Below, in pieces: positions 10,876 to 22,300 of a stretch of 64,000 bases of DNA. The position numbers were made by a program, and so were the translations under genes. A model generated the notes under the pieces. The model saw only the letters and a program-made list of their open reading frames with translations, had not been told where the DNA came from and did no database searches. Source of the stretch: Lentinula raphanica (lineage: Eukaryota; Basidiomycota; Agaricomycetes; Agaricales; Omphalotaceae). The DNA lies in assembly GCA_027919835.1 (NCBI GenBank), contig JANVFP010000045.1, forward strand, positions 186,001-250,000, written 5' to 3'. The number at the start of each line of letters is the position of its first letter. The stretch's first letter is position 1.

Positions 10876-12852
10876 TTATGCAACACATACACACCATAAA
10901 CCATCGTCGTGTAATATACCGGGTGGTACGAGAAAAACAACCCCGTTTGTTTGATGAGTGTCTGAAGGAAAGAAGAATATCCGAGATATGGGTCGTATAC
11001 CTTATGTCTGAATGTTAGTAATTTCACTCAGAAATCAACAAACACAGCACGTACCTCTCTCGTGTATAGATATCTTGCGACTAATCCTTCCAATACCCTC
11101 CCTTTCTCGTCGCTATGTTGGGCTTTCGAATAATTCGTCAGTATCATATCTCAAGCAGTCTATCAAAATCATACCTTCTGTTATCTTCCGCCATGTGCCT
11201 CCCTCTGCCCGAGCCTGATATCCCACTCTAACCCATCCTAGCCTGATCATTCTGACCCAATCCTGTTAACGGACGTTGCCCTTGAACCAAGTACCATTAC
11301 GGTGTAAGATTCTTGAAACTTGCAGGTGAGTTTTGAAACCTGACTTGGACGGATTGGGATGAACAAAGTTGACTCTGAGGAAGGAGTGAAAATGTAGAGG
11401 AGTCCTCGTTGATAGTTGATTGGGGGAGGGGTAAGGACTCAGATCTTGGTATCTGAGGAGAGCGCGAGCGCTTGCCGACATCTCGATTCTTCAACTTTTC
11501 CACGATATGTATTTCTTGGCATCACCATCCACCTCTGGACCACCTCGGTCCTCTATGCTGTTCGTTTCAAATATCGAGCTTGAGTCTCTCCGTCGCTGGT
11601 CAGGATGGCTCGACATGACCGAACATAGCTGAAAAGTTTGAGTCAGCCCAATGAATAAATATCCATTTTTCAAAATCATCATCTCGATCTTGCTCGACGC
11701 TGACGCCGATGTTTTGTCCATCTTGGGCATTTGGGGACTCTGTATACAACCAAACTACATATCGATTCACCCCCTCTTCGTGCAACTCTTTACGTACCTT
11801 CGAGGGCTCAGAAGAGTGGAGAGTTCATGGTCAGATATCCAGCCACCCAAACACTTCACATAATCTGACGCATGGAGTGCCATATTGTCCCTCTCTTTCA
11901 CCAAACGTATCTATTTCCTCTGGTGAAGTTCGAGCCTTTAGAGGTATGTTGCCTTAACCTTTTTCTTGCTCTCTCCCTGATTTCCCTTCAGCTCAAATCT
12001 GTTGTTGCTAGTCGTCAACTACACGAGCAGCCAAACACATGCACAACCTCATCTCCGTCGTCTTCTGTCGTAAACTCGCATTGATCGCAACCACATCAGC
12101 TACATCCTTGGTCTCTTCCCTCACTTCATCACGATCTCGCCCTGCCGATGATGAACTAAACGAGACCGACGCTTGTACCCAGACATTCCATTGGGTTCAC
12201 GCGTTTTGTTCAACTATGGCGTACGGGAGGCTGGAAAAGAGGGAGACATCTATCCACGGCGGAAATCCAGATCGCCAGGCTCTCATTGACATCAATATTT
12301 CACCCCAATCTAGTGTTCCCTCCTCTCTTTCTAGGTCTACGCCTTCACAGCTCTGGGCCACACGTATGTGCTCACAAGCCTCCACGCTTTGCGGAGCTCT
12401 GTGCTTTTCAGGGATTGATTCCACCTCGACGGAAACAGTGAGTGTAATTGGAGTTAGTGATATGAGGGTGAGAACGAAAGAACGGGGGATGGACGGCAAG
12501 GAATGGGGACAGGAAGGGAGCTTTAGCTCAGCTCATATTATCATACATCATCCTCTGGATCGTGCTCCCCCTTCCCTCAAGATTCCAAAGTTCCGACCCC
12601 AAACCCAGCTGTGAGTCAAGCCACCCGTATACGCTCCCTCGCACACGCTGAGTGTTCATCCATAGTTGGATAATCATCCAACCACATAACGATTCGAACA
12701 ATCGACGGCACACGGACGACGCTCGTTGACCCTCCCCCATCCCCTCATCTATCCATCGAATTCTCTTTCCTTTTCCCCACAACATAGTGCCCAAGGACCG
12801 AGAGAAGGAGGAGGAGCAGGAAAGGGTGGGCTAGGTCAATGAACAATGAAGG
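10876..12852. other. 2-kb region without a supported gene
   Basis: Short frames occur on both strands. The longest, 12039-12614 on plus (191 codons), is Ser/Thr-rich with no domain and no family resemblance, and it overlaps an equally open minus frame; this is weak evidence for coding. 12700-12800 is pyrimidine-rich, followed by a purine-rich stretch (GAGAAGGAGGAGGAGCAGG) that could encode the charged region just upstream of the Tho1-like fragment. Confidence 0.4.
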
Positions 12853-12854
12853 TT

Positions 12855-13249
12855 GTCTCACTATCGCCAACGCGCTGCTAGATTTGGTATTCCATTAGTA
12901 GAGCCCAAATCAAAGGCAAAGCCCAAGCAATCTTCGACAACCGGTTCGAAGAAGACTGAGAAAACCGAGTCTCAATCCAATGAAGTACGAACGCCTCACT
13001 TAGTCTGGGCTTTTCACAAACTCACACTCCTCTTTTCACAGGATGCCCTCTTACAGGCGCGCGCAAAGATATTCGGCCTTAACAAGCAAGCCAATGGAAA
13101 GGTTTAAGGCATCATCCGGAAAGGACAACCGAACCTCACCACTGGGTACGAAACGGAAACGAGGTGCCGCTGCACCTGTCGCCGATGTTGACCCAGAAGA
13201 GGCCGAGAGACGACGGAAAAGAGCAGAACGGTTTGGGCTGAAAGTTTGA
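12855..13249 (+). pseudogene. Tho1/SARNP-like mRNA-export protein, 3' part with a frameshift
   Basis: The first piece has RAARFGIPL and the last ends with KRAERFGLKV, the RxxRFG repeats typical of Tho1/MOS11/SARNP proteins, which bind RNA and work with the TREX export machinery. An intron at 12985-13041 (GTACGA...TCACAG) joins QSNE to DALLQARAKIFGLN in frame. Then the frame breaks at GTTTAAG (about 13102-13108): the QANGK part and the later ASSGK...KRKRG part are in different frames, and removing one T would rejoin them. Stops lie directly upstream and the N-terminal SAP domain was not found. The copy looks truncated and frameshifted; a sequencing error could explain the single T. Confidence 0.65.
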
Positions 13250-13609
13250 AATCAATGGACTGTAGTGAGTTGTGGATCCATGTTGCCACCATTCTTTGTT
13301 CTCACTGCGTATCTCAAGTAGGCCTCCTGTGCAATTCCCACATATTTAAGGGATAATGTAACAACCCGACTTTATGTGTCGTTATTTCTGTATTGGCGTT
13401 AGCCTTCGAGTTTGTCTGTTGTAGTAACGTTGTCGCTCTCAAGACTCAATGTCATGGACTGCACCAAACCCGCTGTGTGAATTTCCATCCGGAACGAGTC
13501 GCTGTTGATTCTTGTCCTTATCAAGTCACTGTCATGTCCTGAGAGTTTCTCAACACCGAGTTAGGACCACGATCCGCGTTGACAAGGAAAGCAGCCTCTA
13601 CTTCCTCAG
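13250..13609. other. Intergenic, nothing recognised
   Basis: No coding signal. The end of the stretch supplies a possible splice acceptor (TTCCTCAG, to 13609) for the asparaginase fragment. Confidence 0.4.
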
Positions 13610-13915
13610 AAGACCGGTCGTTCCAAGGCCAAGTATACGTTGGTTGACCATGGAGGCGCTGGAACGATGTCGAGAAACAAGAGTACCGAGGCTCAGTTGA
13701 AGGCTTATCATGAGGGTTTGCGCGCGGCTTTACAGGCAGGATACAGCGTACTGCAGGATGGTGGGGAGGCCATGGACGCAGCGGTAGCAGCGGTTTCGGC
13801 CTTGGAAGGTACGGAGGCACCGTTATACTGAATACCTACATCCCTGACTGAGTTTGCCCCAGATAACATACTATTCAATGCAGGCAAAGGTGCTGTCTTC
13901 AACACCATTGGAAAG
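13610..13915 (+). pseudogene. Plant-type (Ntn-hydrolase) L-asparaginase/isoaspartyl peptidase, N-terminal fragment
   Basis: Two exons (13610-13808 and 13863-13915) joined in phase encode HGGAGTMSR, then LRAALQAGYSVLQDGGEAMD and, after the intron, NILFNAGKGAVFNTIGK. This is the conserved start of the alpha subunit of type-2 asparaginases, which release ammonia from asparagine or isoaspartyl dipeptides after autocatalytic cleavage. About 80 of roughly 320 residues are present; the segment with the catalytic Thr nucleophile and the beta subunit is absent. A GTAAC donor follows at 13916 but no continuation was found. It is probably a truncated copy. Confidence 0.7.
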
Positions 13916-14438
13916 GTAACATCTACAGTCTAGCCGGAATACCATCATCATACGATGTAATTGGATTATTGGATATCCCTGATTTTGAAGATGTAATAAT
14001 TCAGGTGTTCTCCGGACTGGTTCGAGGATTCAGCAAAATCCTTTCGAGTTTTACCAAGACACTGATTGTTGGGGCCTGGGGCCCAGGGGGCTATGAGCTG
14101 TACACTGCTGTCTACGAGGCTATGAGCCTTGTTCATGAGGTCTGCAGCGGGTGACAACAGATGGTAGTAACACCATAGGCTCCTCTAATCCCGACATCGA
14201 AACTCAGCTCAGCAGCAATGCACACGCCAAATTTCGAGCACAACAAACTTGACTCCCAAGACCTATTCTGTCTGATATGTCTTTGAGAACCGTTTTTCTC
14301 TTGTCATTGATACTCTCTGCTCAGACTTTGTCATACCAGTACTACTCTAATTGGTCACTGGTCAAGCCTAACATCCGATACAGTATGAGCTGAGCCTGAC
14401 TGTCTAGAAAGAGAAGTACTTGAGACCAGCTGTTTGTT
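13916..14438. other. No gene supported
   Basis: Open frames exist on both strands around 13966-14157 but match nothing recognisable. The word GGGGCCTGGGGCCC at about 14070 is locally GC-rich. Confidence 0.4.
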
Positions 14439-14963
14439 TCAATCAGATTTAGGTAACGATGAACGTGTGCGCGATTGTGATCTCCTCCTCTTGATCTGTC
14501 GCCCTTGGGTAGTAAGCAGTGTGCTGTGAAGCACCCAACTGGGATTTCCAGTCGACGCCTGCATCGTGAGTACGCGTGAAGGAAATTCAGGATGGTGAAC
14601 AAGAGGTCCGCTCAGATCTACGGGATGCCATTTTTCCTGATCGCCTTGCCCTGACCAAACCCAAATCTGATATCCTCCATCTCTAGTATTCCTGTGGATA
14701 TAAATTGTGCCTAGCTTGGATGGAGTGGGCGTTTCTGGGAGTGGAAGGTCTAGGTCGAATGGCGACTGGCTGTAATGCCAAGCCGTGATACCCTGGCTGT
14801 CTTTCGAACTGAAGTTGGTCGTTTGCAGCTTCATGGGTCCATAGGCTCCACCGTCAAGAATAGGAAGAGCCTTGCCCTCCATGAAGTATTTGGGGGGTTT
14901 CTCCAGTGGCTCAAAGCTGACAGGAGTGGCTTTTCTTGCTGATTGAATGTCAGGACACGAGAG
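14439..14963 (-). CDS. Hypothetical protein, possible last exon
   Basis: Open on the minus strand after an acceptor (CCTACAG) at 14964, with ATG at 14882 as a later internal start. The sequence has GGAYGPMKL and a Trp-rich part (GYQIWVWSGQGDQEKWHP) reminiscent of repeat strands in fungal beta-propeller lectins, but this is not a firm assignment. A short upstream minus-strand frame starting at 15101 (MPVYPNGAWNLPN) could be a first exon, yet no canonical donor links them. The upstream side runs into the inverted-repeat element at 15193-15761. Confidence 0.35.
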   Translation of the reverse strand, partial: LSCPDIQSARKATPVSFEPLEKPPKYFMEGKALPILDGGAYGPMKLQTTNFSSKDSQGITAWHYSQSPFDLDLPLPETPTPSKLGTIYIHRNTRDGGYQIWVWSGQGDQEKWHPVDLSGPLVHHPEFPSRVLTMQASTGNPSWVLHSTLLTTQGRQIKRRRSQSRTRSSLPKSD

Positions 14964-15300
14964 CTGTAGGTAAGTTTGGAGTCATACAGTAAGTTATTGC
15001 TTCAGGAGCATGATTGAGAATTCCTTTCTTTATATTTGGAGAGCTTCTGGGTATGTTTCTGCGTTCGGAAGGTTCCAAGCACCGTTAGGATAAACAGGCA
15101 TTCTTGTGCATATAAGAGAGATCTGGACATGCACTTACTGTTGATGAGGATCGTCGTACAATTTTTGTATCATTCCCGTCTTCTCACCTGTAGCTGTAGG
15201 TTTTATGCATAACAAGTGGGCAAGTCCCTGAGGCCCGTTTTGCATAACAGCGGGGCACTAATCCACTCAGTCAATAAATGAATATTTAAACTGGGATTAA

Positions 15301-15373
15301 GCACTGAATCAGGCCCCTCCCGTTGGGGTTAGCTATGCTAACCCCAACATTAGGGAGGGGTCTGATTCAGTGC
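15301..15373. repeat. Long hairpin inside the inverted-repeat element
   Basis: The left arm runs from GCACTGAATCAG to GTTGGGGTTAGC and the right arm is its reverse complement, with two small mismatches and a 4-bp insertion, around a TATG centre. The arms of about 33 bp could form a stable cruciform or RNA hairpin. Confidence 0.85.
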
Positions 15374-15384
15374 CAAACATAAGC

Positions 15385-15482
15385 CAATAAGGGTTAGGGG
15401 GTTAGGGGTTGGGTTAGGTTAGGGTTAGGGGTTTGGTTAGGGGTTAGGGTGGTTAGGGGTTGGGTTAGGGGTTAGGGGTTGA
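15385..15482 (+). repeat. Interstitial telomere-like (TTAGGG) degenerate repeats
   Basis: About 98 bp composed of GGTTAGGG, GGGTTAGGTTAGGG and similar variants with 3-5 G per unit. TTAGGG is the usual fungal telomere repeat; here it is internal, degenerate and enclosed by the inverted repeats of the element. Confidence 0.85.
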
Positions 15483-15762
15483 GGATATATTGATAGACCT
15501 TAAATAAAGACCCCCTATAGGGGGTGTCAGTTTTTTCCAAAAATGGATATTTCAAGAGATACAATTAATTCTTTTTTTCAAAAATATTGAAAATTGTTCT
15601 TGTCTATATGTTATGCATAACATGTTGCCCAAGTTGTTATGCATTACATCCACTGCTATAGTGAGCTATAGTGAGGCTTATTGAGTGGTGGGCAACTGCC
15701 CCGCTGTTATGCAAAATGGGCTTCAGGCACTTGCCCATATGTTATGCATAAAAGTTACAGCC

Positions 15763-16811
15763 TCAGCTGGTCTTCTCGTCACGTATATATCTGTAGAACT
15801 CGTATGTTTGGTTCCGATACCAGGTCCACTGTCTTTCCTGTTAGCCACAATGAATGATTGTCCAGGTTGAAGATGCATTACATACCACAGGTTCATGAGA
15901 GACTGAATGTAGCGGCGCATTACCGTTTTGAGCCTCGATATAGTCAGGTTCCATAAGAGAGGAAGGGATATCGGGAGGAGAGCTTAGTGCAGGCTGAGTG
16001 TCACCGAGAAGATCATTACATAATGCGTTCACACCTCTGAGATTTGATTCTGAGTTTGAGTCCGGTTTGAGTCGACGCTCCAAGTCCTTGGCCATCCAAT
16101 AAATGCAACAAATTTCTCCTTGTACCCGTTCACTTGGGAAACTACAAGTCGCGAGACAGTCAAATCCAAATTTGGCTGCTGGCAGGCTATCCACTCGCAA
16201 ACGCATTTCATTTCTCGAGTTCGGAAAATACTGGTAGGTCATGACTAGAATCAAGTGCTTATATTCTTTCTGCGCGAGCTCATTCTGCCTTTCGAACCAT
16301 TCAGAGATGATCAAAAAGTATAACGTTGCTCTCATTCCTCCAGATCCAAGAGGTGTAAACATGAACGACTCTTCAAAAGAGAATCTCACTGCAGTAGCCT
16401 GAGTATCTAACCGCGACCTAACAAACAAACCAAATTTGATGCTACACTAAGTGGGAGAGACCATATAACATTTCGATGCAGTAGAACACACACATCCAAA
16501 TACCAACGACCACCGTTGCAAACACAAAAGCCTTGGGAAATAGATTTCTCTGATAGAAGGAGATGCTACAGCGAAAATTTGAGTAATGCTTGCAAGAGAC
16601 TCACTATGCCCCGATGTGGCGATGAACCAGATATAAGGAATGCAGCTGCAACCCCTGCTCCAGGGCCTAATATCAAACCTCCGAGGAACCAGTGTTGACT
16701 TTGCAAAACCAAATGCAGTACATTCCAAATCAGCTTGACCCAGACTAATGCAAAGACCATAATCCCAGTATCGAACACTGAGATGTAGATCTTGAGAACC
16801 AGACAGATCAT
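15763..16811 (-). CDS. Multi-pass membrane protein of unknown family
   Basis: Minus-strand exons 16605-16811, 16448-16549, 15886-16398 and 15763-15837 join in frame through introns of about 50 nt with GT...AG ends. The first exon encodes two hydrophobic segments (around VFDTGIMVFALVWVKLIW and FLGGLILGPGAGVAAAFLI), the second a third (AFVFATVVVGIWMCVFYCI), followed by a roughly 170-residue soluble tail with a Ser/Pro-rich end. The likely start is the ATG at 16811, although more exons may lie upstream (16812-17132 is also hydrophobic near its end). The stop codon (15763-15765) lies one base from the outer edge of the inverted-repeat element, so the element may have cut or supplied the 3' end. 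No family recognised. Confidence 0.5.
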
Positions 16812-17177
16812 TCATAGTAAGACTATTGCCAAAAGGAACCTCGCAACAGAAATGAACTGACAGTCAGAGAACACCAGAATCTCCAGCAGGCCAATCCAAA
16901 GTTCTTGATGTGATTTTTGAGTCGGTTCATGTGCCACTTGAATAGTATAAACACACGTCTGGGCGGTGATTTGTGAGGAGCTCAAAGGCGTCAGTTCAAG
17001 GCAATTGGCAAGCGCCTCTGAATCTTTAAGCGCCAGCTTTCTTACCGGTACCACCAATCCCGCTGCTTGTCCGATGCAAAGTGGTCTTTGAGCTGGTAAT
17101 ATCAGCTGTCGATGCTTCATCTGAATCATCAATCTCTCTAACTACATCTGACTCACTTAGAACTAGGCCTTGTGATC

Positions 17178-19309
17178 ATGTACCTATTTTCAACTGGAAC
17201 GAGCACTCCCAAAACTCCACAAGGACGGAATGTTGCAGCAACTCCTGGTATGACACCCACACAACAAAATCCAGGTTATGTTCCTGAGCAAGAAGAGGTA
17301 CAATCTGAAGCTGGACGAGCTAGCGTGAGTTTATTCTCAGAATAATTGCTACGTACTATCTAAAGCAGGCCACTCAGACTCGGCAAGGGAAACGCCCTGC
17401 CACTCGCTCCTCTCAACGTGCTTCCCGGAGTAGGTCAACATCAACAGCTAGTTCATTGGAAGCTCCAGCTTCGATCGGAAAGAAGGAACAGTCAATCGAA
17501 AATAGTGATGAAGAACGCTTCGATTCATTCATCAAACCCGTGTGTATTGATTTGCAATACTCTTGTTATATTCTAACTCGTATTCAGATCGAGCAGGCAA
17601 TCAATAAGCGTCTTTCAGCTTTAGAGGACAAGATTATCCGTGAAAATGATCAAGTTATACAAGGACTGGTAGAATCCAACGAGAAGATACTTGCAGAAAT
17701 CAAGGAAACACAGCTCAAAGCAATCGAAGAAACGATCAAGACATCGGTAGCATCAGGCTTCACCGGACTCACATCTAGCGTTCAAGAGCTTACTCGCTCT
17801 ATTGAAGGGCTGAATAAAAATCAAGCAATTCAAGCACATCTTCTTGAACGTCTTGATTCTAGATTGGATAGGACTCGGCATAATACTCAGCGTGGTTCAA
17901 AACATAAAGGTAACGCAGATAATCTCAATCGAAATTGCTAACTCCTCTTGTTGCAGATTCGAAGAAAGGGAAAGAAACAGAGGTCGAGGGTGAGCAGGAT
18001 GATGAGGACCAACAGGATGTAGATGGCGTTGGCGATGGTGATGGTGTTGGTGTTGGTGATGGTGATGGCGTTGGTGATGGTGATGTCGACGGCGATGGCA
18101 ATGGTGACGGCGATGTCAATGGTGACGACGAGGACGAGGACGATGATGATGATGAAGGTGCTATGGGAGATGTAGATGGTAAAAAGGGAACGAAGATACC
18201 GACTAACAAGAAGCGGGCTAAAAGAAGCAAGAAGGAGCTTTATCTGCAGGTATGGCGCCTTCTCATTCCTGCGGTATAGGTTATGTGGTGACATTGTTCC
18301 AGGAAAAGATTCGAGGCTGGATCGATGACCTAGTGGGAGGCCGGCAGTATAGTCTCGATGAAAGGGTCACGGACCAAGAAGCCAAAGACTTTGCAGAAAC
18401 CTTTCGCAAGAATCCCGTGGCCCAACCATGTTCCGTCGATGAATTTCGTTACGATATCAAAGGCAAGCCAGCTTCTGCATGGAACAAAGGAGCAGCCTTT
18501 GTCTTCGTGCAGTACGTTAAGCAGAACAGGTTGATGAAAGTTCCAGACAAACGGACTCGTATTGTGCTTCAGCAAGGTTTCTTAAAAAGGCTACGCACGC
18601 TTCACGGCTACTATCGCCAAAACAAGTTATCAAAGGACGAGAGGGTTGAAAAAGGAAAATTTGGAAGGAAGTACGGAAGGAAGAGCACGGTAAGACCTAG
18701 CCTATTCGTTCACTTTGAAGAATGATGCTTATATATTGAAAGTTATTCTACCAACGAAGAGCCATTTTAGATGGACTCACGCCGCTCCGAAAATATCTTC
18801 CTGTTTTTGATAAACTCGGGATACCTGGCATGTCTTCCGATGAGGAAGATACTGATGCACCCATCTCCAACACACCACAATACAAGACAACACGACCTCT
18901 TTGGCGATCACTTGATGTTGAATTCTTCTTCCAACTGCTCGATGCCTGCCATATTCTTGTCAGAATGCCCACTGATTCAGCGACGGGCACTCGATACTCT
19001 CGCGGAGCTCCACCTCGCTTTCGGGTTCGGACTAGGCAGGACAGCAACAACAAGGCTTACGTCAAGAGCTTGCCAGAAAACTTTTATCGCAAAGAATGGC
19101 TTGAGGAGCAAGAACCTGGATGGGTAAAAGGTGGCGAGGGACTGGTGAATTTGATCATATGTCCAAAACCTCGCAAGGCGCTTGTGTTCCCAACTGAACT
19201 CAAAGAGTGAGTACCAGTGTTCTTTCTTACATTGCTGTTGATCTCACCAACTCTGTCTTCCATTATTAGAGAGCTGAAGAAGAATGGATACTCATTCAGT
19301 AGAATTTGA
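17178..19309 (+). CDS. Seven-exon hypothetical protein: coiled coil, Gly/Asp repeat, conserved C-terminal 'MSSDEE' region
   Basis: Exons 17178-17324, 17369-17539, 17588-17909, 17957-18249, 18303-18689, 18743-19206 and 19270-19309 keep frame through short GT-AG introns. The N-terminus is Ser/Thr/Pro-rich and basic; exon 3 is a predicted coiled coil (IEQAINKRLSALEDKI and on); exon 4 contains a low-complexity Gly-Asp/Val stretch of about 40 residues, then an acidic run and a Lys-rich part that could be a nuclear signal. Exons 5-6 carry FYQRRA, KLGIPGMSSDEED, RGAPPRFR and YRKEWLEE, the layout of a family that is very common in Agaricomycete genomes but has no known role. If the last donor is skipped, the protein ends at 19210. 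The start is the first in-frame ATG. Nuclear location is inferred from composition only. Confidence 0.7.
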
Positions 19310-22300
19310 TCGCGTTGAATTGTTGTGAAGTCAATAGGTGCGAGGGACTAGAGGGTGTCAATTGTATATATAATATTGCGACAACTACGAAATGATAATC
19401 GATAACCACTTGAACTGTATATGAAAAGTCAATTATTGTCTCAGTATTGAAACTCGAAAGGGATATCAGAAGACTCTACGCCTGGAATAAGCTCCAAGTT
19501 GCCTTAGAACTGAATCAACCGCCGCCGCTCAAAGGACATGGTAAAGTCTGTTCCACAAGTCGACGTTGAGACAGACATGATGTGAAGAACCGAGGGTGAG
19601 AGGTTCTTTCCTCTTCGATCACATAGGGCTTTATCGGAGGAATACCGAGATGGCTCGAGAACACAGAGATCGAATTCGAGGTGGCTGACAAAGAGGGAGC
19701 AGTGGATAGTGACCTTTATGGGTTAACGGGAGAGACAGGAGAGGCCATGACGATCCAAAGAAGAACACATCACGATCTTCGATGGAGGAGAACGGGGGGC
19801 TTCTGCAGTTTCAACGTTCTCTTCCGTCAGGTATCCGGTAGTCGGGTTAAACTCCCGACTTGTTTTGGGTAAGGAGCGGAGTCAGGCAGCCATAGACACC
19901 AGCAGAGCCTTGCCTAGCTGAGGGGCTGGGCGTCTGCTGGGTTCTCAAAGGGAAGAGCAGTGAGAGTGACCAGTGGGAGAAGTGTCGTACAAAGTCCAAT
20001 GTGAGTTGAGGCGATGATTAGTGGCGGTTCCAGAGGTGCGATCTGGTGGAGATAGACGGACACGCTACAAGTGAGACTGAAGCGACCACAGGGGAGGAGC
20101 CGTGGCCATCAAATGGATGAAACCACCAGCACCGAACGGCTGTAGCTGACAGAGTTTGACAGATGATGAGTTCCGGGTGTGAGGCAATATCGAATGAGGC
20201 TTCCACGGTATTGTGTGAGAGGAGTCTGTCCACATTGGGTTCTTGGGAGATCGAGTTTGGTATCAGGAGCAGGATTGTTCATTCGTTGAGATCGGTAGGA
20301 GATGATGTGATCAATGCGGATCCATGATGAAGATGACCAAAGGGAGGATTTGCAGGAGGTGAATGAAGATGAGATCTTACAAGGGCTGAGGGAGACTTAC
20401 TCTATGCTGCATACAGCTTCGCTCCTGTCAGTGTGATGATTGAAACGTTGACGAACAAGCTGTCGAAATTCAGACTTCAACCTGTAATTTTTGCCGTAAA
20501 CTGTCACGTGAACCGTGTCGCGACGTGCCTATAATTCTAACTATAAACGTTCCGTCATCGCGACGTTTTAAAATTTTACCTCTCATACTCTCATCATGAC
20601 TCGACCGAGGGTTCCCAACGGTATATCGTCACCCCTCCATTGCTAATTATCAGATGGCGGAGACCAATTCAGACCATTAAGGGTTTTGAGTGGACTCCGT
20701 GAGCATCTGTAGCTCCTTGGACGAGGATACTATTGCTGACGATCCTGCGCTTTTTTCAGATGTCCGATGGATATGAGAGCAGGAGGACGAGGGAGAAAAC
20801 CAATGTATGCACTTTATCATGATTAATGGCAAAGGATTAACTTGGCTAGGCCCTTTCTCTTTCTGCACTCTTCTCAATACGTCTTCTATTCCCAATGTTG
20901 AATCTCTCGAGCTAACTTGCTCGAGATTAGTTCTTCACGCTCAATAGGCTCCGCCGCCACCAATGAAGGACAAGGACAGCGAAAGACCTGGAGGAATTTC
21001 GAACGCGGTTGTCGAGACAGAGGTCGAGGCTAATCATCCCAGGTGTGTTTTCAATTGACCCAGCCCCGCTGAAAAACCTACTCGTTGATGAGCCTTATCA
21101 ACTCACGTCCCGGATGTGCCTCCTGCTCATGGGAGAAGTCGGCGGCATTCGTCAATTTGTTTACTGATCAATGGTTCCTCCCTCTTTGAATTGTACGTGC
21201 ATCATTTTCATCTTGAGTTGCTTGTATTCTTTCAACCTGACAGCAACGAGTTTGGTCGGAAGGACAATGCAATGAACAAACCATGGGCTCTTGCTATTCG
21301 CGAATCCGTCAAGATCTCTCTTCGAGACTGTCCTTTTAAGTTCGAAAGCTCCGGACATTGGATTGTGCGTGCATCTCCCTATCAATTAACTTCGCACCCT
21401 CATCTCACTGCAGGCACAACACCAGATTTGGCATAGCAAATGCACGCTTTTGCCAGAACCCTGAGTGGAAGACTAGTACTTCTCGAAGTCAAAAGTGCGT
21501 AACAGTTACTTTGAAAAGTTCGTTGATCATGCCTCTTCTAGGATAGCCTCATTCGATCGAAAAGTCGAAGGTGCGTTACAAGTTGTCGTCACTTTGAAAA
21601 GCTTGTTGATCATGCCTCTACTAGGATTCTTTCCGCATGACGGTCGAACTGTGCATAATGCCCACTAGCCCGTGAACACACGATGGGTTTCTTCCAAAGA
21701 GCGGCGTCTGGCTCAAGCGCATCTTTCTGGCGACGCAGGTGAAGCGGATCAAGATAGTGTTGGCGACTCGTGAGTAATTTGTATCTTGTCCTTAGTTATA
21801 TCACTGAGGGCTTTTGCCGTAGACCCCTCAAGGGTCTTTGGATGGCCTCCGCCGAAACGAGAAGACGAGGGAGAGGTGCGATAACTCAACCTCCTCAACC
21901 TCCATCGCCAAAATGAGGAAACGAGAGACGATGCCTTTTCGTTAACCACCTTGACTTCCATCACAGAAACAGGAGATGAGGGTTGTTACCTCCACCGTTC
22001 CCTCCTTGGTCCTTGTTTCTCCCTCGTCCTTGTCCCTACCCTCATCCATCCTCCTCCTCGCTTGTAGACAGCTCGTCATTCACGCCGACGGCTTCCTTCG
22101 GCTACTGCTATCATCTTCCTTGTGGATGACTTTTTTCTTCTACCTCTGAAATGCTAGAACGCTCATCTTCCCTGTGGAGAATTTTTTCCCTCTACCCCTG
22201 AACACTGCTGCAGTGTACACCAGACTCGCGTGTCAGGGAAGAGCTTGCTGTAGTCTCGCAAGGACTCGCGGCTGTCCGTACTTTCTACTCATGTTCACTC

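Larger units (their letters stand above)
15193..15761. mobile_element. Non-autonomous terminal-inverted-repeat element (MITE-like), about 570 bp
   Basis: The left end (15193-15260: GCTGTA, TTTTATGCATAACA, TGGGCAAGT, CATAACAGCGGGGCA) is matched by the reverse complement of the right end (15694-15761) over roughly 65 bp with few mismatches; weaker similarity extends inward. The motif TTATGCATAA recurs internally near 15608-15650. Inside are a long perfect-arm hairpin (15301-15373) and a tract of TTAGGG-like repeats. There is no open frame, so any transposase must be supplied in trans. A clear target-site duplication is not visible; the bases just outside the arms differ. Confidence 0.75.

Noticed and set aside
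12039..12614. 191-codon plus-strand open frame
   Set aside because: No homology-like motif, biased Ser/Thr composition, and an equally open opposite frame; not enough to call a gene.
15385..15482. A real chromosome end
   Set aside because: Coding and intergenic sequence continue on both sides and the repeat lies inside an inverted-repeat element.
17938..18294. Minus-strand frames rich in Ser-Pro-Thr or Ile-Thr over the Gly-Asp exon
   Set aside because: They are mirror images of the GATGGT repeat in the plus-strand exon.
20962..21480. Possible spliced gene with KPWALAIRESVKISLRDC
   Set aside because: Splice-like ends exist, but no continuous model or family could be assembled; left as a relic.
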